Positions 54,901 to 63,203 are shown, counted from the stretch's first letter. The stretch: DNA of 64,000 nucleotides from Lachnospiraceae bacterium (GCA_017397645.1 JAFQIE010000044.1:1-64000), one strand, 5' to 3'. Numbers and translations are program-made. Notes: generated by a model from the sequence alone, not told the origin.

Positions 54901-57900
54901 AGTTACCTTCGGTTTCTATCAGCCTGACGTGACAGTAACCCTTACAGCAAACGATATTACTTCCGGCGTAGACTTCTTTGATTGGACTTACAATAAGGAA
55001 GCAAATGCAAGTGCTGTAAATACAGAGGAACTGCAAGGAAAGATTGAGACAGGTGATATTACCTATTCGGCTGATGGACTTACTGCAACAGCAACATTTG
55101 AGATTCTTGCAAATGCAAGAGGCTATATCACTTCTTATGTTACAGATAGAGCAGGTAATTCCACAAATACCACGGATGAGAACAAAGTAACGATTGTGGT
55201 AGACACGATAAATCCTGAAATTTCTGTTTCTTATGAAGCGGATAATCCTGTGAATTCTAAAGTTCAGTGTGTTGACGATGATTTGAACACTGTTGAGTCG
55301 TTGGATAAGGCAGAGGCAGTTGGCGCATATTACAACGGCGATGTAACAGCGACGATTGTAATTGATGAAGCGAACTTCTTTGAAGGTGTTTCTGCTGTGG
55401 ACAAAGCGACAGGTGAATCTGAGGTCATCCATAATGTGGGCATTAAGCTGACCAAGACGGATGATGACGGAAACGTGACCGTTACCGAGTATCTGCCTCG
55501 TGGTGCAAAACAGCTTTACACCACAGACAAAACAGAATACATCGCATGGACCACGCAGGGTGATATTCATACTTTTAAGATCAACTACACTGACAATGCA
55601 GACTATGTGCTGGAGATGGAGTATACCGATCTGTCCACCAACGGTGCAGACATCAGTGCAAACGATGGTTTGTCATCCAGCAAAACCTATAAGTCCAAAG
55701 TAGTGACGATAGACAAGGTCGATCCTGGCGTTCCTGTGGTGGAGGTTTCGTACGATAACAATGATTACAGAAATACCAACAACTACAAGGCAAACAGAAC
55801 TGCTACCATTGAAATAACAGAGCATAACTTCAGATCAAGTGAAGTAGAACTTGTAGTAACAGCGAGAGATATCCAAGGTAATGCAGTGGATATTTCTTCC
55901 AAGGCTTACGCAGAGTATGCAAAGGATGCTGCAAACTGGAAGTATAAGAATGCGGCGGGTGACTTGGTAAATGATGCTTCTCAAGCTAAAGATTCCAATA
56001 AGCATTATTTGGTGCTTCCTACCTTTGATATCGAAGCAATTTATGATGTTACTTTGAATTACACGGACTTGGCGAAGAATGAGGCGGAGAAAAACCAAGA
56101 GTTGCAAAATGAAAAGTATGCGTATGCTACTGAGTTTGTGGTAGATAAGACAGTTGCAACAAATGTGGCTATTGCATATAGCAATTCCATCGTAGATAAG
56201 GTAATTGAGACAGTTACTTTTGGCTTCTATCAGCCTGACGTGACAGTAACCCTTACAGCAAGTGACATAATCTCCGGTGTAGACTTCTTTGATTGGGAAT
56301 ATACGAGAGAGTCGGATGCAAGTACTGTAAATACAGAGAAACTTCAAGGAAAGATTGAGACAGGCGATATTATTTATTCTCCTGATGGACTCACAGCAAC
56401 AGCAACATTTAAGATTCCTGCAAATGCAAGAGGTTATATTACTTCTTACGTTACAGACAGAGCAGGTAACTCCACAAATACCACGGATGAGAACAAAGTA
56501 ACGATTGTGGTAGACACGATAAATCCTGAAATTTCTGTTTCCTATGAAGCGGATGATCCTGTGAATACTAAAGTTCAGTGTGTTGACGATGATTTGAACA
56601 CTGTTGAGTCGTTGGATAAGGCAGAGGCAGTTGGCGCATATTACAACGGCGATGTAACGGCGACGATTGTAATTGAGGAAGCGAACTTCTTTGAAGGTGT
56701 TTCTGCTGTGGACAAAGCGACAGGTGAACCTGAGGTCATCCATAATGTGGGCATTAAGCTGACCAAGACGGATGATGACGGAAACGTGACCGTTACCGAG
56801 TATCTGCCTCGTGGTGCAAAACAGCTTTACACCACAGATAAAACAGAATACATCACATGGACCACGCAGGGTGATATTCATACTTTTAAGATCAACTACA
56901 CTGACAATGCAGACTATGTGCTGGAGATGGAGTATACCGATCTGTCCACCAATGGTGCAGACATCAGTGCAAACGATGGTTTATCATCCAGCAAAACCTA
57001 CACGTCCAAAGTAGTTACCGTGGATAAGATTTTGCCCGAGATTACTGTGGAGTACAGCAATACAGACATCATTCATACCATCGGTGAAGAAGCGGAGGCA
57101 AGAGACTATTTCAATGCCGAGCAAACAGCAACGATTACGGTGAAGGAGCATAACTTCCGCGCAAGTGATTTTGCGGCAACTGTAACAGCGGTGAACGCGG
57201 CAAATGAGAATGTAGAAGTAAAAGTAGAAGTAGATACAAAAGACAAAGTTGAAGACGAAGTTGTTATTCTTTCCAATGATATTTATAAGAATGAAAAGTA
57301 TTGGATAAAAAGTGGCAATGTCTATACTTTTACAATCAAGTACACGGATGATGCAAACTACACCTTTGATTACAAGTACAAGGACCTTGCTGAGAATGAG
57401 GCGACAGATTACGAAGAGGACAAATTTACCGTAGATAAGACCTCACCTTATAATCTGGTCATTTCCTACAGCCAGAGTATTTTGGAAAGAGTGATAGGTT
57501 CTATTACATTCAACTTCTACAATGGTAAGGTTACAGCTCATATATCAGCAGATGATGAGACGGCAGGAATCCATCGTTTCGTGTACTCTTACCTGAGAGC
57601 GTCGGGTGTAAGTTCGGTGAATACCGAATTGCAAAATGCCAACATTGAAGAACATGGAATGAGCCGAGATGGCAAGAGATCAACAGCACGGTTTGAGATC
57701 CCCAGAGATGCAGTCCATGGAACTACACAGTTCAATGGTAGTGTGAGATTTGCAGCGTTTGACCGCTCCGAGAACAGATCTGAGATCTTTGACGGTCGTC
57801 GCATCGTTGTGGATAATATCGCACCTACAGCGACGATTACCTACAACGAGCCGGTACAGCAGGCAAATGATATTTCCTACTATGCAGGAAACATTGATGC

Positions 57901-59302
57901 GAGAATTGTGATTAACGAGGCGAACTTCTACAGCGAAGATGTGATTGTGAGAGTCAACGACCAGCCCATAGCGGTTCATTGGATGGATGATAGTGTGGAT
58001 GTTCATACCGGTACATTTACGCTGACAGAGGACAATGACTATATTGTAACTGTAGAGTACGTAGATCGTTCTCAGAACAGAATGACTACCTATACATCCA
58101 ACCGTCTGACAATTGATACTAAGGCGCCCACGCTGACAGTATCCAATGTGGAGCATAATTCTGCAAACAAGGATGAGCCTTACAGATTTACTATCACTGC
58201 AAATGACACCAACATGGATCCTTCTTCTATCGACGTTGTTTTGATGGCAGTGGTTCGTAATGACGATGGCAGTTATTCTACAAAGCAGATTTCACTGGGT
58301 GGTGTAGCCACTGTGGAAGCGGGCAAAACTTACAGCTATACTGTGAACAACCTTGTGGAAGACGGAATTTACACATTGACCTGTACTTCTAAGGATATGT
58401 CCGGAAATGTATATTCTAAGATTGGTCTTAGCGATGGACGCGAGTATGATGAGGTCAGATTCTCCATTAACCGAGAAGGCTCTGCATTTGGAGTGAACGG
58501 GTTTACGGATGCTCTTGTTCAGAATTACTACGTTTATAGTGTAGATGAGGATGTGGTTATCGAGGAAGTGAACACAGACCCTATCGAAAACTATGTTGTA
58601 AAACTGAATGGAGAAGTCCTGACTGAGGAAGAGGATTACACCACCACAATTACCAATAATCGTGGTGAATGGAGTAGACGCACCTATGCAATTCATAAAG
58701 ATCTTTTTGAGGCAGAGGGTGAATACAACATTATCGTAGAGTCTGTTGATAAGACAGAAACAACGGCATACAGTGACGTTAAAAACCTCAGAGTATCCTT
58801 TGTTGTAGACCAGACTGCACCTGTGTTGACCATAGGTGGTCTTGAAGAAGGTGGACGTTATCAAGTAGAAGAACAGACCGTGTCAGTGATTCCTACCGAT
58901 GACGGTGGACGTCTCAACAGTATGAGGGTTATTATTTTAGACTCTGATGGCAAGCCACTGAAAGATGCTGACGGAAAGGACATCAGCGTAAGATTTGATA
59001 TGTCCGGCGAAGAACTCCTTGCGCATATCCGCGAAAACAACGGTACGATAACATTTACCGTGCCTGAAGGATTGGAGCACCAGGTTCGGATTATATGTAA
59101 CGACTGTGCAGTAAACGCTGACGGACAGACCAACGAATTCAACGAACTTTACACAAAGGTTACAGTATCCCAAAGTAGCTGGATTATCTTCTATGCGAAT
59201 AAGCCGTTATTCTACGGTTCCATCGCTGGAGTACTCCTGCTCACTGCCGGTATTGCGTTCTTGGTATGGTTCAGAAAACGCAGGGAAGCAATAGATAAGT
59301 AA
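45968..59302 (+). CDS. giant repeat adhesin, 4444 residues, C-terminal membrane anchor
   Basis: ATG 45968 follows GAGGAGAG and opens a signal peptide (V-L-A-F-I-L-S-I-S-M-M-L-G, cleavage near A-N-A-E). Order: six ~155-residue modules with W-W-V/A-G and W-D-G-D-x-x-Y-E-Q-T (to about residue 977); four to five short Ig-like domains with G-G-x-G-x-G-x-V-T-Y and A-T-K-A (to about 1420); then ~1-kb units alternating Ig-like folds with D-x-T-x-P / N-Y-x-A-D-R-T-A-T-I-x-V-x-E-H-N-F (to about 4280); finally one membrane segment (about 4410-4435) and a basic tail R-K-R-R-E. No LPxTG. A stalk-like adhesin is inferred from architecture; ligand unknown. Confidence 0.9.
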   Translation: MQNMRSTVLAKVLAFILSISMMLGNFPNSVIYANAETPGMGTVTAFGSGEVNGDTVTFKNVSLNWVAKDPSIGRDVDGWWVGMKVNAPTDMTEEQLQGAKYINAAGVEKSFWTYKDSQEGDANHYIEMWNVLDEAKLNEAIANRTNIEYVCQFSWDGDDTYEQTFKMVVEPNSVVLKKEGVQVYPAVPDYATVELISGGLTVTDSDESNIVIENTETVELTWIEANNSIGRTEDGWWVGYKVVAPESVDMQDATYQHKTSDGWTEATLFADSRDSVDGDETQYIGVWRLINEEYINNAIANNKDINYITRYDWDGDQVYEQTIHLKVVPSKVVLKDQDGKQVYPEITKFATVNPITNGLTVTDTDQANIVIENTETVELTWIEANNSIGRTEDGWWAGYTVTAPEDVNMTLATYQHKTSDGWTEATLFADSRDSVDGDETQYIGVWRLINEEYINNAIANNKDINYITRYDWDGDQVYEQTIHLKIVPSKVVLKDQAGEQVYPEITKFATVNPITDGLTVTDTDQANIVIENSNTIELTWHAADKDAGRDNDGWWAGYNVLAPESLNLDLATYQHKTSDGWTTSIPFKANRDSVDGDETQYIGVWRLINEEYINNAIANNKDINYITRYDWDGDQVYEQTIHLKIVPSKVVLKDQAGEQVYPVIPKYATVDVISNGLTVTDSDSSYIVIENKDTCELTWSAKDTSIGRVEDGWWAGYKVVAHEKANIAEATYQHKTADGWTGPISFAGSRDSVDGDETQYIGVWRLINEAYIKNAIDNDKDINYITRYDWDGDQVYEQTIHLKFNPNKVVLKAQNGEQVYPYMGTVIPLTGGVVEGNTSNLTLTVNDASLTWSPADTSIGRHSDGWWVGMKVVAPDYDEEILKNATYKRRMTINAGAEWTDYTTVNFWSAKDSAADASSHYIEMWRLIKNEAELEAYKANGKQIVAEYVFNWDGVGEDDQTITMTIDPDGDIVLKKVTQTGFAFTDPNPVDKWVGENYTNTATGGQGSGSITYEIIEGAAVADIDAATGELTFKKIGAVTVKATKAADEVYDTATATYTVKAIKYSQSNFKFANSNSMIEVEYADGKYTNAASGGEGTGAVTYKVLSGSDVITINETSGEVTFLKAGEAMIEATKAADDNYNEITTTYILKVKTSVQEALRFDVVPTTVTYSEDAQSVLTVSGGSGEGKVTYSIVEGDEYATIDSATGKITTTKAGGSIKVQVNKAGDKGYQAATPLEATIVVEHAEQSGFEFTEKTPSDVTYDYHNNTFTNTVKGGNGTGAVTYTFADMESDEIADIDATTGKITILAAGTINVVATKAGDECYKSAQTTYQLKVNPATPDFNVENINLKYGTLSYPIVVDTITEGGTGEYLYEIVGVNDIGAAVDTNGNLTFTDSVGQVGTVTVRITKEADNRYSELSKEISVTVSYLDVSSAAKLTGDKKNESGWYTGIVTITAPDGYSISKNNQLSNTEWTDTLTCNTDGVNAVDYYLKHNQSKYISGKMTANDIKIDTASPANLSIAYDKSFVNKLIETITFGLVQGEELIVTLSATDETSGVDYLTCNIGGQDVVIKAVDFDSNQNGVATYSFTIPAEFKNSISFTATDVAGWTSAIKEDGRILVIDTVSPTLDVAYENVKKEHNGIAYSNGDVTVQFKITEENFLLRDADPVFKIDTTPVALTWTQEGEEWVAEHTLSNDNVYDLSLTFIDARGNAMADFSKTVVIDRALSEISIDYGTLVPVKDNIYNQARTATIEVVEANFDSVNVELIVEAKDITGNPVDISAKDYVAFAKDATNWKYKNAAGEYVDDANQAEDPEKHYLVLPTFDIDAIYSVDVKYIDLATNANDTYVADEFVIDKTDAENIQIEYSTPLIEKIIEAVTFGIYQSDKVVVTVTANDNISGVDYFDLTYNPVDGANNSNEDEFTLAKYDAVQDATDKSLFSVEFTVDADFRGTFTATAVDNAGNDSSKADVKVVVADTIAPGLAYEWTFTDDQMRDFGNVYYTKEESAIKFTVEEANFDLSLKTADDESVAPAPVMTVNGAAKDVSWIQTAGTDKWEANYQLTGNGDYVVELSYADRATNAMATYTQEVHIDNVAPEFEVTYDNNGYKNTNNYNADRTATIKVTEHNFRAEEVVLEVTAKDITGSAVDISSKVYAEYAKDAANWMYKNAAGEYVSNVMEAVNADEHYLVLPTFDIEAIYNVTLNYTDLAENVADEYTAEFVVDKTVADNIQIEYSTPLADKIIETVTFGIYKADEVVVTVTANDNISGVDYFNLKYNPVDGANTSNADQFTFDEYDAVQDAADKSLFSVEFTVDADFRGTFTATAVDNAGNDSSKDDVKVVVADTITPELAYEWNFTNDQVRDFEEIYYTKEASEIKYTIEEANFDLSLKVAGDETVAPAPVMTVNGEAKDITWTQIAGTDKWEADYLLTGNGDYMVELSYTDRSTNAMETFTQEVHIDNEAPVFEVTYDNNDYRNANNYKADRIATIKVTEHNFRAEEVELKVTAKDITGSAVDISSKAYAEYAKTASNWKYKNVAGEYVNYASQAANADEHYLVLPTFDIEAFYKVTLNYTDLAENRAAEYATEFVVDKTISSDVTIEYSASIIDKVIEAVAFGFYQPEVTIMVSAKDQTAGVESFNITYTQVDGQNNSNKVTYSTGELVALQDATDKTLFTATHVISAQARGKVSVDLIDKAGNTTGKAEEYVVVADTIAPGLAYEWKFTNDQVRDFEEIFYTKEESEIRYTIEEANFDLSLKAADDESVAPAPVMTVNGEAKDITWAQIAGTDKWETDYTLTGNGDYVVELSYTDRSTNAMETFTQEVHIDNVAPVLEVTYDNNDARNVNNYKADRTATVKVTEHNFRAEEVVLEVTAKDVTGSVVDISSKAYAEYAKDAANWKYKNAAGEYVRYASQAVNADEHYLVLPTFDIEAIYNVTLNYTDLAENVADEYATEFVVDKTVATDVAIAYSNSIVEKVIEAVTFGFYQPDVTVTLTANDITSGVDFFDWTYNKEANASAVNTEELQGKIETGDITYSADGLTATATFEILANARGYITSYVTDRAGNSTNTTDENKVTIVVDTINPEISVSYEADNPVNSKVQCVDDDLNTVESLDKAEAVGAYYNGDVTATIVIDEANFFEGVSAVDKATGESEVIHNVGIKLTKTDDDGNVTVTEYLPRGAKQLYTTDKTEYIAWTTQGDIHTFKINYTDNADYVLEMEYTDLSTNGADISANDGLSSSKTYKSKVVTIDKVDPGVPVVEVSYDNNDYRNTNNYKANRTATIEITEHNFRSSEVELVVTARDIQGNAVDISSKAYAEYAKDAANWKYKNAAGDLVNDASQAKDSNKHYLVLPTFDIEAIYDVTLNYTDLAKNEAEKNQELQNEKYAYATEFVVDKTVATNVAIAYSNSIVDKVIETVTFGFYQPDVTVTLTASDIISGVDFFDWEYTRESDASTVNTEKLQGKIETGDIIYSPDGLTATATFKIPANARGYITSYVTDRAGNSTNTTDENKVTIVVDTINPEISVSYEADDPVNTKVQCVDDDLNTVESLDKAEAVGAYYNGDVTATIVIEEANFFEGVSAVDKATGEPEVIHNVGIKLTKTDDDGNVTVTEYLPRGAKQLYTTDKTEYITWTTQGDIHTFKINYTDNADYVLEMEYTDLSTNGADISANDGLSSSKTYTSKVVTVDKILPEITVEYSNTDIIHTIGEEAEARDYFNAEQTATITVKEHNFRASDFAATVTAVNAANENVEVKVEVDTKDKVEDEVVILSNDIYKNEKYWIKSGNVYTFTIKYTDDANYTFDYKYKDLAENEATDYEEDKFTVDKTSPYNLVISYSQSILERVIGSITFNFYNGKVTAHISADDETAGIHRFVYSYLRASGVSSVNTELQNANIEEHGMSRDGKRSTARFEIPRDAVHGTTQFNGSVRFAAFDRSENRSEIFDGRRIVVDNIAPTATITYNEPVQQANDISYYAGNIDARIVINEANFYSEDVIVRVNDQPIAVHWMDDSVDVHTGTFTLTEDNDYIVTVEYVDRSQNRMTTYTSNRLTIDTKAPTLTVSNVEHNSANKDEPYRFTITANDTNMDPSSIDVVLMAVVRNDDGSYSTKQISLGGVATVEAGKTYSYTVNNLVEDGIYTLTCTSKDMSGNVYSKIGLSDGREYDEVRFSINREGSAFGVNGFTDALVQNYYVYSVDEDVVIEEVNTDPIENYVVKLNGEVLTEEEDYTTTITNNRGEWSRRTYAIHKDLFEAEGEYNIIVESVDKTETTAYSDVKNLRVSFVVDQTAPVLTIGGLEEGGRYQVEEQTVSVIPTDDGGRLNSMRVIILDSDGKPLKDADGKDISVRFDMSGEELLAHIRENNGTITFTVPEGLEHQVRIICNDCAVNADGQTNEFNELYTKVTVSQSSWIIFYANKPLFYGSIAGVLLLTAGIAFLVWFRKRREAIDK
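46110..48900 (+). repeat. six tandem ~470-bp modules in the giant adhesin N-terminus
   Basis: Modules two to five share long stretches of almost identical DNA (for example the block encoding D-G-D-E-T-Q-Y-I-G-V-W-R-L to Y-E-Q-T-I-H-L at about 46796, 47276, 47750 and 48230). The first and last are more diverged, a pattern expected from recent internal duplication or gene conversion. Confidence 0.88.
51200..57420 (+). repeat. ~1.1-1.3-kb Ig-like tandem modules in the giant adhesin
   Basis: About five long units recur, with the D-T-I-x-P-x-L-A-Y-E-W border near 51898, 53000 and 54100 and the D-T-I-N-P-E-I-S-V-S-Y-E-A-D border near 55203 and 56514. The last two share roughly 500 bp with only scattered differences. 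Confidence 0.85.
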
Positions 59303-59334
59303 TGCTCTATAGTAATGCTACTAACACTGAATTC

Positions 59335-59366
59335 GTTCAAGAGGGGGCAAGCGCCCCCTCTGAACG
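59335..59366 (+). terminator. strong hairpin after giant adhesin gene
   Basis: GAGGGGGC, short loop, GCCCCCTC with flanking GTTCA/TGAAC pairing. No clean T-run follows (GATTCTTT), so partial read-through into the two-component genes is plausible. Confidence 0.6.
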
Positions 59367-59397
59367 ATTCTTTGACACATGTCATTATAGGTGATTG

Positions 59398-60117
59398 ATG
59401 AAAAAGACAATATTCGAGATATTTACTTGCGATGACGATACGAATATAACAGAGTTTCTAAAGTTCTTCATTATGAAGCATTTTGGTGAAGGTTATCGTG
59501 TAACAACAATGAATCGGTGTCAGGAACTACTTGGAATGATAGAGATGAATGAGAGAGTTCCGGACATATTGATTATGGATATTAACTTAAAGGATGGGAA
59601 CGGTATTGAGACTGTTAAGCTAATACAGAAAAACCATCCAAAACTGAAAGTAATTTATTTAACAGGCATAATCAATTATGCCACTTCGATTTTTGAAACC
59701 AATCCGGCTTATTTTTTAACAAAGCCGATTATAGAAGATAAATTGATTGTTGCAATAGAAAAAGTCAGTAAAGAAATTGAATTTGAAAATAACGATTCTT
59801 TTATTATAAAAACAAATGGCTCTGAGATGAAATTATACCGTAGGGAAATCCTGTATGTAGAAAGCCAGGGCAGAAAACTCAACCTACATACGATTAGCGG
59901 AAAAAGAACTGAGATATATGAAAAAATGGATGCTATCCAAGAAGTGTTGGGAGCTACTTTTGTCAGAAGCCATAAGAGTTACTTAATTAACATGAAATAC
60001 ATCATAGAAAGGACCAACCAGGAGTTCTGCCTGACTAACGGAGAGGTTCTTCCTATCAGTAAGCCTAATCTGAAAGAGGCGAAAATGAAATTTATTTCGT
60101 ATTTAGGTGATGCATGA
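59398..60117 (+). CDS. LytTR-family response regulator
   Basis: 239 residues from ATG 59398 (AGGTGATTG before it; a TTG at 59395 also exists). Receiver domain with phospho-acceptor Asp61 in I-L-I-M-D-I-N, acidic pair C-D-D-D-T near the start, conserved K in L-T-K-P. C-terminal LytTR DNA-binding domain (about 135-239: Y-V-E-S-Q-G-R-K-L, F-V-R-S-H-K-S-Y-L-I-N). AgrA-like. Overlaps the histidine kinase gene by four bases. Confidence 0.94.
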   Translation: MKKTIFEIFTCDDDTNITEFLKFFIMKHFGEGYRVTTMNRCQELLGMIEMNERVPDILIMDINLKDGNGIETVKLIQKNHPKLKVIYLTGIINYATSIFETNPAYFLTKPIIEDKLIVAIEKVSKEIEFENNDSFIIKTNGSEMKLYRREILYVESQGRKLNLHTISGKRTEIYEKMDAIQEVLGATFVRSHKSYLINMKYIIERTNQEFCLTNGEVLPISKPNLKEAKMKFISYLGDA

Positions 60118-61412
60118 TGAGTCCTTTTTGGTATGAAATGATTGTCCATCTCTGCGAAGCAGCGGTTGCCGGCATATTTTTGCTGAATCTATTGAGAACT
60201 AAATACAATGCTCTTTTGACGCTTTTATTATGGGTTCTAATTGGAATGGTAATCATTTTGATTGCTCCGAATTCTCTGATTTTCAGAATCATTGTGAGTG
60301 CGTTGACAGAGTTGGGGTTTGTGCTTTTCATGTATGAAGGTACATGGATGGTTAAGGTAAGTAAATTTTTAATTAAGCAGGGTATGGTGCTGTTAAGTTT
60401 AATAACATCCTATGCTTTATACACCGGAATCACCAAAAAGGACGTCCCCGTATTACATAACTGTACCGGTGAGGACTATACATATTGCTTGCTGTATCTT
60501 TTGATATTATCCATATCTACCTCTCTGGTTTATCAGTTTGTGAAAAAGAGAAGAGGAGTAGAAATTCCATGGATTGTGGGGACGCAACTTGTAATTGGTG
60601 TGGGAGAATGTACTGCGATTCTTGCAGTTGCCGCCATATCAGCAAATGTGATCAATGCGGAACGCTCAAACTATATCATAATCAGTGTGATTTGTATGAT
60701 AGTGGCAAATGTGTCCATTGGCTTGCTTGCCTCCTATTTGTTGGGGCAACTGTTGGAATCAAAGGATATGGACTATGGCAGAGAAATCAGCAATATGGAA
60801 TACAAATACTACGAAATGTCCGTAGAAATTGAAAAGAATATTCGTGCAATGAGACACGATATTTCCAATCAGATACAAACCGTTTACGCTCTGTTCAAAA
60901 GTGGAGAGATCAAGAAGGGGATGGAGTTGATTGGTAGCCTAAAAGAGGGATATTCCCATATTGATCAAATCGTTTACTGTAATAATCCGGTAGTCAACAT
61001 CATCCTTTCGAATAAAAAAAGAGATGCGGAAGCACGGGGGATAGAAACGCACATAAAGGTCAAGGATTCTTTGGAGAGCATTCCGATTACAGATTATGAT
61101 CTTTCGACTGTGATTTGCAATCTTTTGGACAATGCATTTGATGGGTGTATCAGTAGCGAACAAACAAATCCAAGATTGGTTGTTGAGATTTTCTGTAAGA
61201 ACCAGTACCTGGTAATACGCGTACTCAATTCCTGTAAGGTGAACATGGATTTTGAGGACACAGACAATATTGAGACTACGAAAACGAGCGGGACCAACCA
61301 TGGCTTTGGTATGCCGATTATCACAGGTATAGCAAAGAAATATCGCGGAGATTTTGTGGTGTCGGCGCGGAACGGAATTTTTACAGCAACCGTTGTGTTG
61401 TCTATGAAATAG
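60114..61412 (+). CDS. AgrC-like sensor histidine kinase
   Basis: 432 residues (ATG 60114, or ATG 60117). About six N-terminal membrane segments, then a coiled segment, phospho-acceptor His near residue 248 in M-R-H-D-I-S-N-Q, and a GHKL ATPase domain with N-box N-L-L-D-N-A-F-D-G and G-x-G-M-P (G-F-G-M-P-I-I). This is the peptide-sensing HPK10 type. No AgrD-like peptide or AgrB-like processing gene is seen beside it. Confidence 0.93.
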   Translation: MMSPFWYEMIVHLCEAAVAGIFLLNLLRTKYNALLTLLLWVLIGMVIILIAPNSLIFRIIVSALTELGFVLFMYEGTWMVKVSKFLIKQGMVLLSLITSYALYTGITKKDVPVLHNCTGEDYTYCLLYLLILSISTSLVYQFVKKRRGVEIPWIVGTQLVIGVGECTAILAVAAISANVINAERSNYIIISVICMIVANVSIGLLASYLLGQLLESKDMDYGREISNMEYKYYEMSVEIEKNIRAMRHDISNQIQTVYALFKSGEIKKGMELIGSLKEGYSHIDQIVYCNNPVVNIILSNKKRDAEARGIETHIKVKDSLESIPITDYDLSTVICNLLDNAFDGCISSEQTNPRLVVEIFCKNQYLVIRVLNSCKVNMDFEDTDNIETTKTSGTNHGFGMPIITGIAKKYRGDFVVSARNGIFTATVVLSMK

Positions 61413-61432
61413 AAATATAAGAGGTGAAACAA

Positions 61433-63190
61433 ATGGATATTAATCAAGTATGGCCGGAATGGCACGAGGATTGTGTCCTTGGAGAAGGCTCCTTTGGTAA
61501 AGTGTATCGGGCCAAAAGAGTGGAGTACGGAAGAACCTTCTTCTCTGCGATTAAGGTGCTTACGGTTCCCAAGAGTCAACAGGAAGTAAAGTATGCCAGA
61601 GCACAGGGGATGAATGATGCGGAAATCTATAATTATTTCCAAGGTCTGGTAGATAACCTGCTGAATGAGATAACGCTCATGGATAATCTGAAGGGTGCCA
61701 ATAATATTGTGGGCATCGAGGACTATAGAATTATCGAGCGCCAGGGAGAAATCGGGTGGGATATCTTTATCCGCATGGAACTACTTACCCCGTTTGATAG
61801 TTTTGTTTCAAATCCGGAATTTACACAAAAAGATGTGATTCGTCTTGGTGTGGATATATGTACGGCATTGGAAACCTGTGAGCAGAATTACATCGTGCAT
61901 AGAGATATCAAACCTGACAATATCTTTATTTCCAAATTTGGTGAGTACAAATTGGGTGACTTCGGTATTGCGAGAAAACTGGAAGCCACACAAGCCAACC
62001 TGTCCCGTAAAGGTACCTTGAATTACATGGCGCCGGAAGTATACAAGAGCGAGGAATATGGTTCCAATGTAGATATCTATTCCTTGGGCTTGGTTTTATA
62101 CACCTTGCTCAATAATAACAGAATCGCATTTTTACCTCCTTACCCTCAACAGATTACATACAAAGATAATGAAGAGGCATTAGCACAGCGTCTTTCCGGT
62201 GCGGCGATTCCTCTGCCCTGTAATGCAAGCGCATCCCTTGGCACCGCCATTGTGAAAGCATGCGCATATAGACCGCAGGACAGATATCAGACGGCTACAG
62301 AATTTAAGAATGCGTTGATTGCCGAGTGGAACGTGCTTGTACAAAACGGAGATAACACCGGAATCAATTCTGACGCGCTTCGTTTCCGTACTGACATTGA
62401 TGAAAAATTAAAGAGCACAACCAACGATATGACAGCCAACGGTCGACTGGTATTCGAAGAGTATATGCAGGGGACCACAGTTCTGCAACAGGAAAGTGAG
62501 GGGGCTGCATCTGCAGGATATCAGCAGGGATATCAACAAGAATATGTTGCTACCGCAGACTATGAGTACGGCACCGTCCGTGGCAATAAATTCTGCAGAA
62601 TTCTTGCGTACGTATTAAATCTGGCCGTTTGTGTCCTTGCAATGGTGTTATTACTGCGAGACGATAGTTCCGCTCTGGTTCGCACCGTCGGTGCAGCAAT
62701 GCTGGGAATGGGAATCTGCGCGTTGATGGCGGATAGAAACAGACGGTCAGTGGGAATTGCCTTGTCCGCACTATCGCTTGGATACATCTTGGAGGGCGCG
62801 GGCGTTTTGCTTGGAGGAATTCATGAAGAACTTCCGATGCAGGCGTTTGTCGTAGTGATATCAGGATTGATTCTCCTATGCGGAGGTATCTCTATATTAG
62901 CCCAGAAGGAAATCCGTATGGGTGGATCCCTGTGCGTGGTGGCAATCGCCATTGAATGGATATTTAATTTATACCAGCATGTTAATGGTGACCTTCACAC
63001 GGACCTTTGGCATATTTTTGTTGGTATTGCGGCATTTGCCACATTTATATGGTCCTACGGATATGACAGCCGGGATGAGGTTGAGGGTATCCGTAAGATT
63101 CTCCACATCGGTGCTTATGTTGTATCCGGCGTGGTAGCTATCTTAAGTGTATCACATGCAATCACTGTTATTTTAGAAATTCTGAAGTGA
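61433..63190 (+). CDS. Ser/Thr protein kinase with polytopic membrane tail (second)
   Basis: 585 residues from ATG 61433 (AAGAGG upstream; GTG 61424 is an alternative). Kinase domain about 12-300: G-E-G-S-F-G-K-V-Y, A-I-K-V, full H-R-D-I-K-P-D-N (Asp158), D-F-G (176-178), M-A-P-E-V. A Gln/Tyr-rich linker (G-Y-Q-Q-G-Y-Q-Q-E-Y) leads to about six membrane segments in the last ~200 residues. No extracellular sensor of known family. Kinases with such multi-span tails are unusual compared with single-span PrkC. Confidence 0.9.
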   Translation: MDINQVWPEWHEDCVLGEGSFGKVYRAKRVEYGRTFFSAIKVLTVPKSQQEVKYARAQGMNDAEIYNYFQGLVDNLLNEITLMDNLKGANNIVGIEDYRIIERQGEIGWDIFIRMELLTPFDSFVSNPEFTQKDVIRLGVDICTALETCEQNYIVHRDIKPDNIFISKFGEYKLGDFGIARKLEATQANLSRKGTLNYMAPEVYKSEEYGSNVDIYSLGLVLYTLLNNNRIAFLPPYPQQITYKDNEEALAQRLSGAAIPLPCNASASLGTAIVKACAYRPQDRYQTATEFKNALIAEWNVLVQNGDNTGINSDALRFRTDIDEKLKSTTNDMTANGRLVFEEYMQGTTVLQQESEGAASAGYQQGYQQEYVATADYEYGTVRGNKFCRILAYVLNLAVCVLAMVLLLRDDSSALVRTVGAAMLGMGICALMADRNRRSVGIALSALSLGYILEGAGVLLGGIHEELPMQAFVVVISGLILLCGGISILAQKEIRMGGSLCVVAIAIEWIFNLYQHVNGDLHTDLWHIFVGIAAFATFIWSYGYDSRDEVEGIRKILHIGAYVVSGVVAILSVSHAITVILEILK

Positions 63191-63203
63191 TGAAGGGAGA
63201 ACT

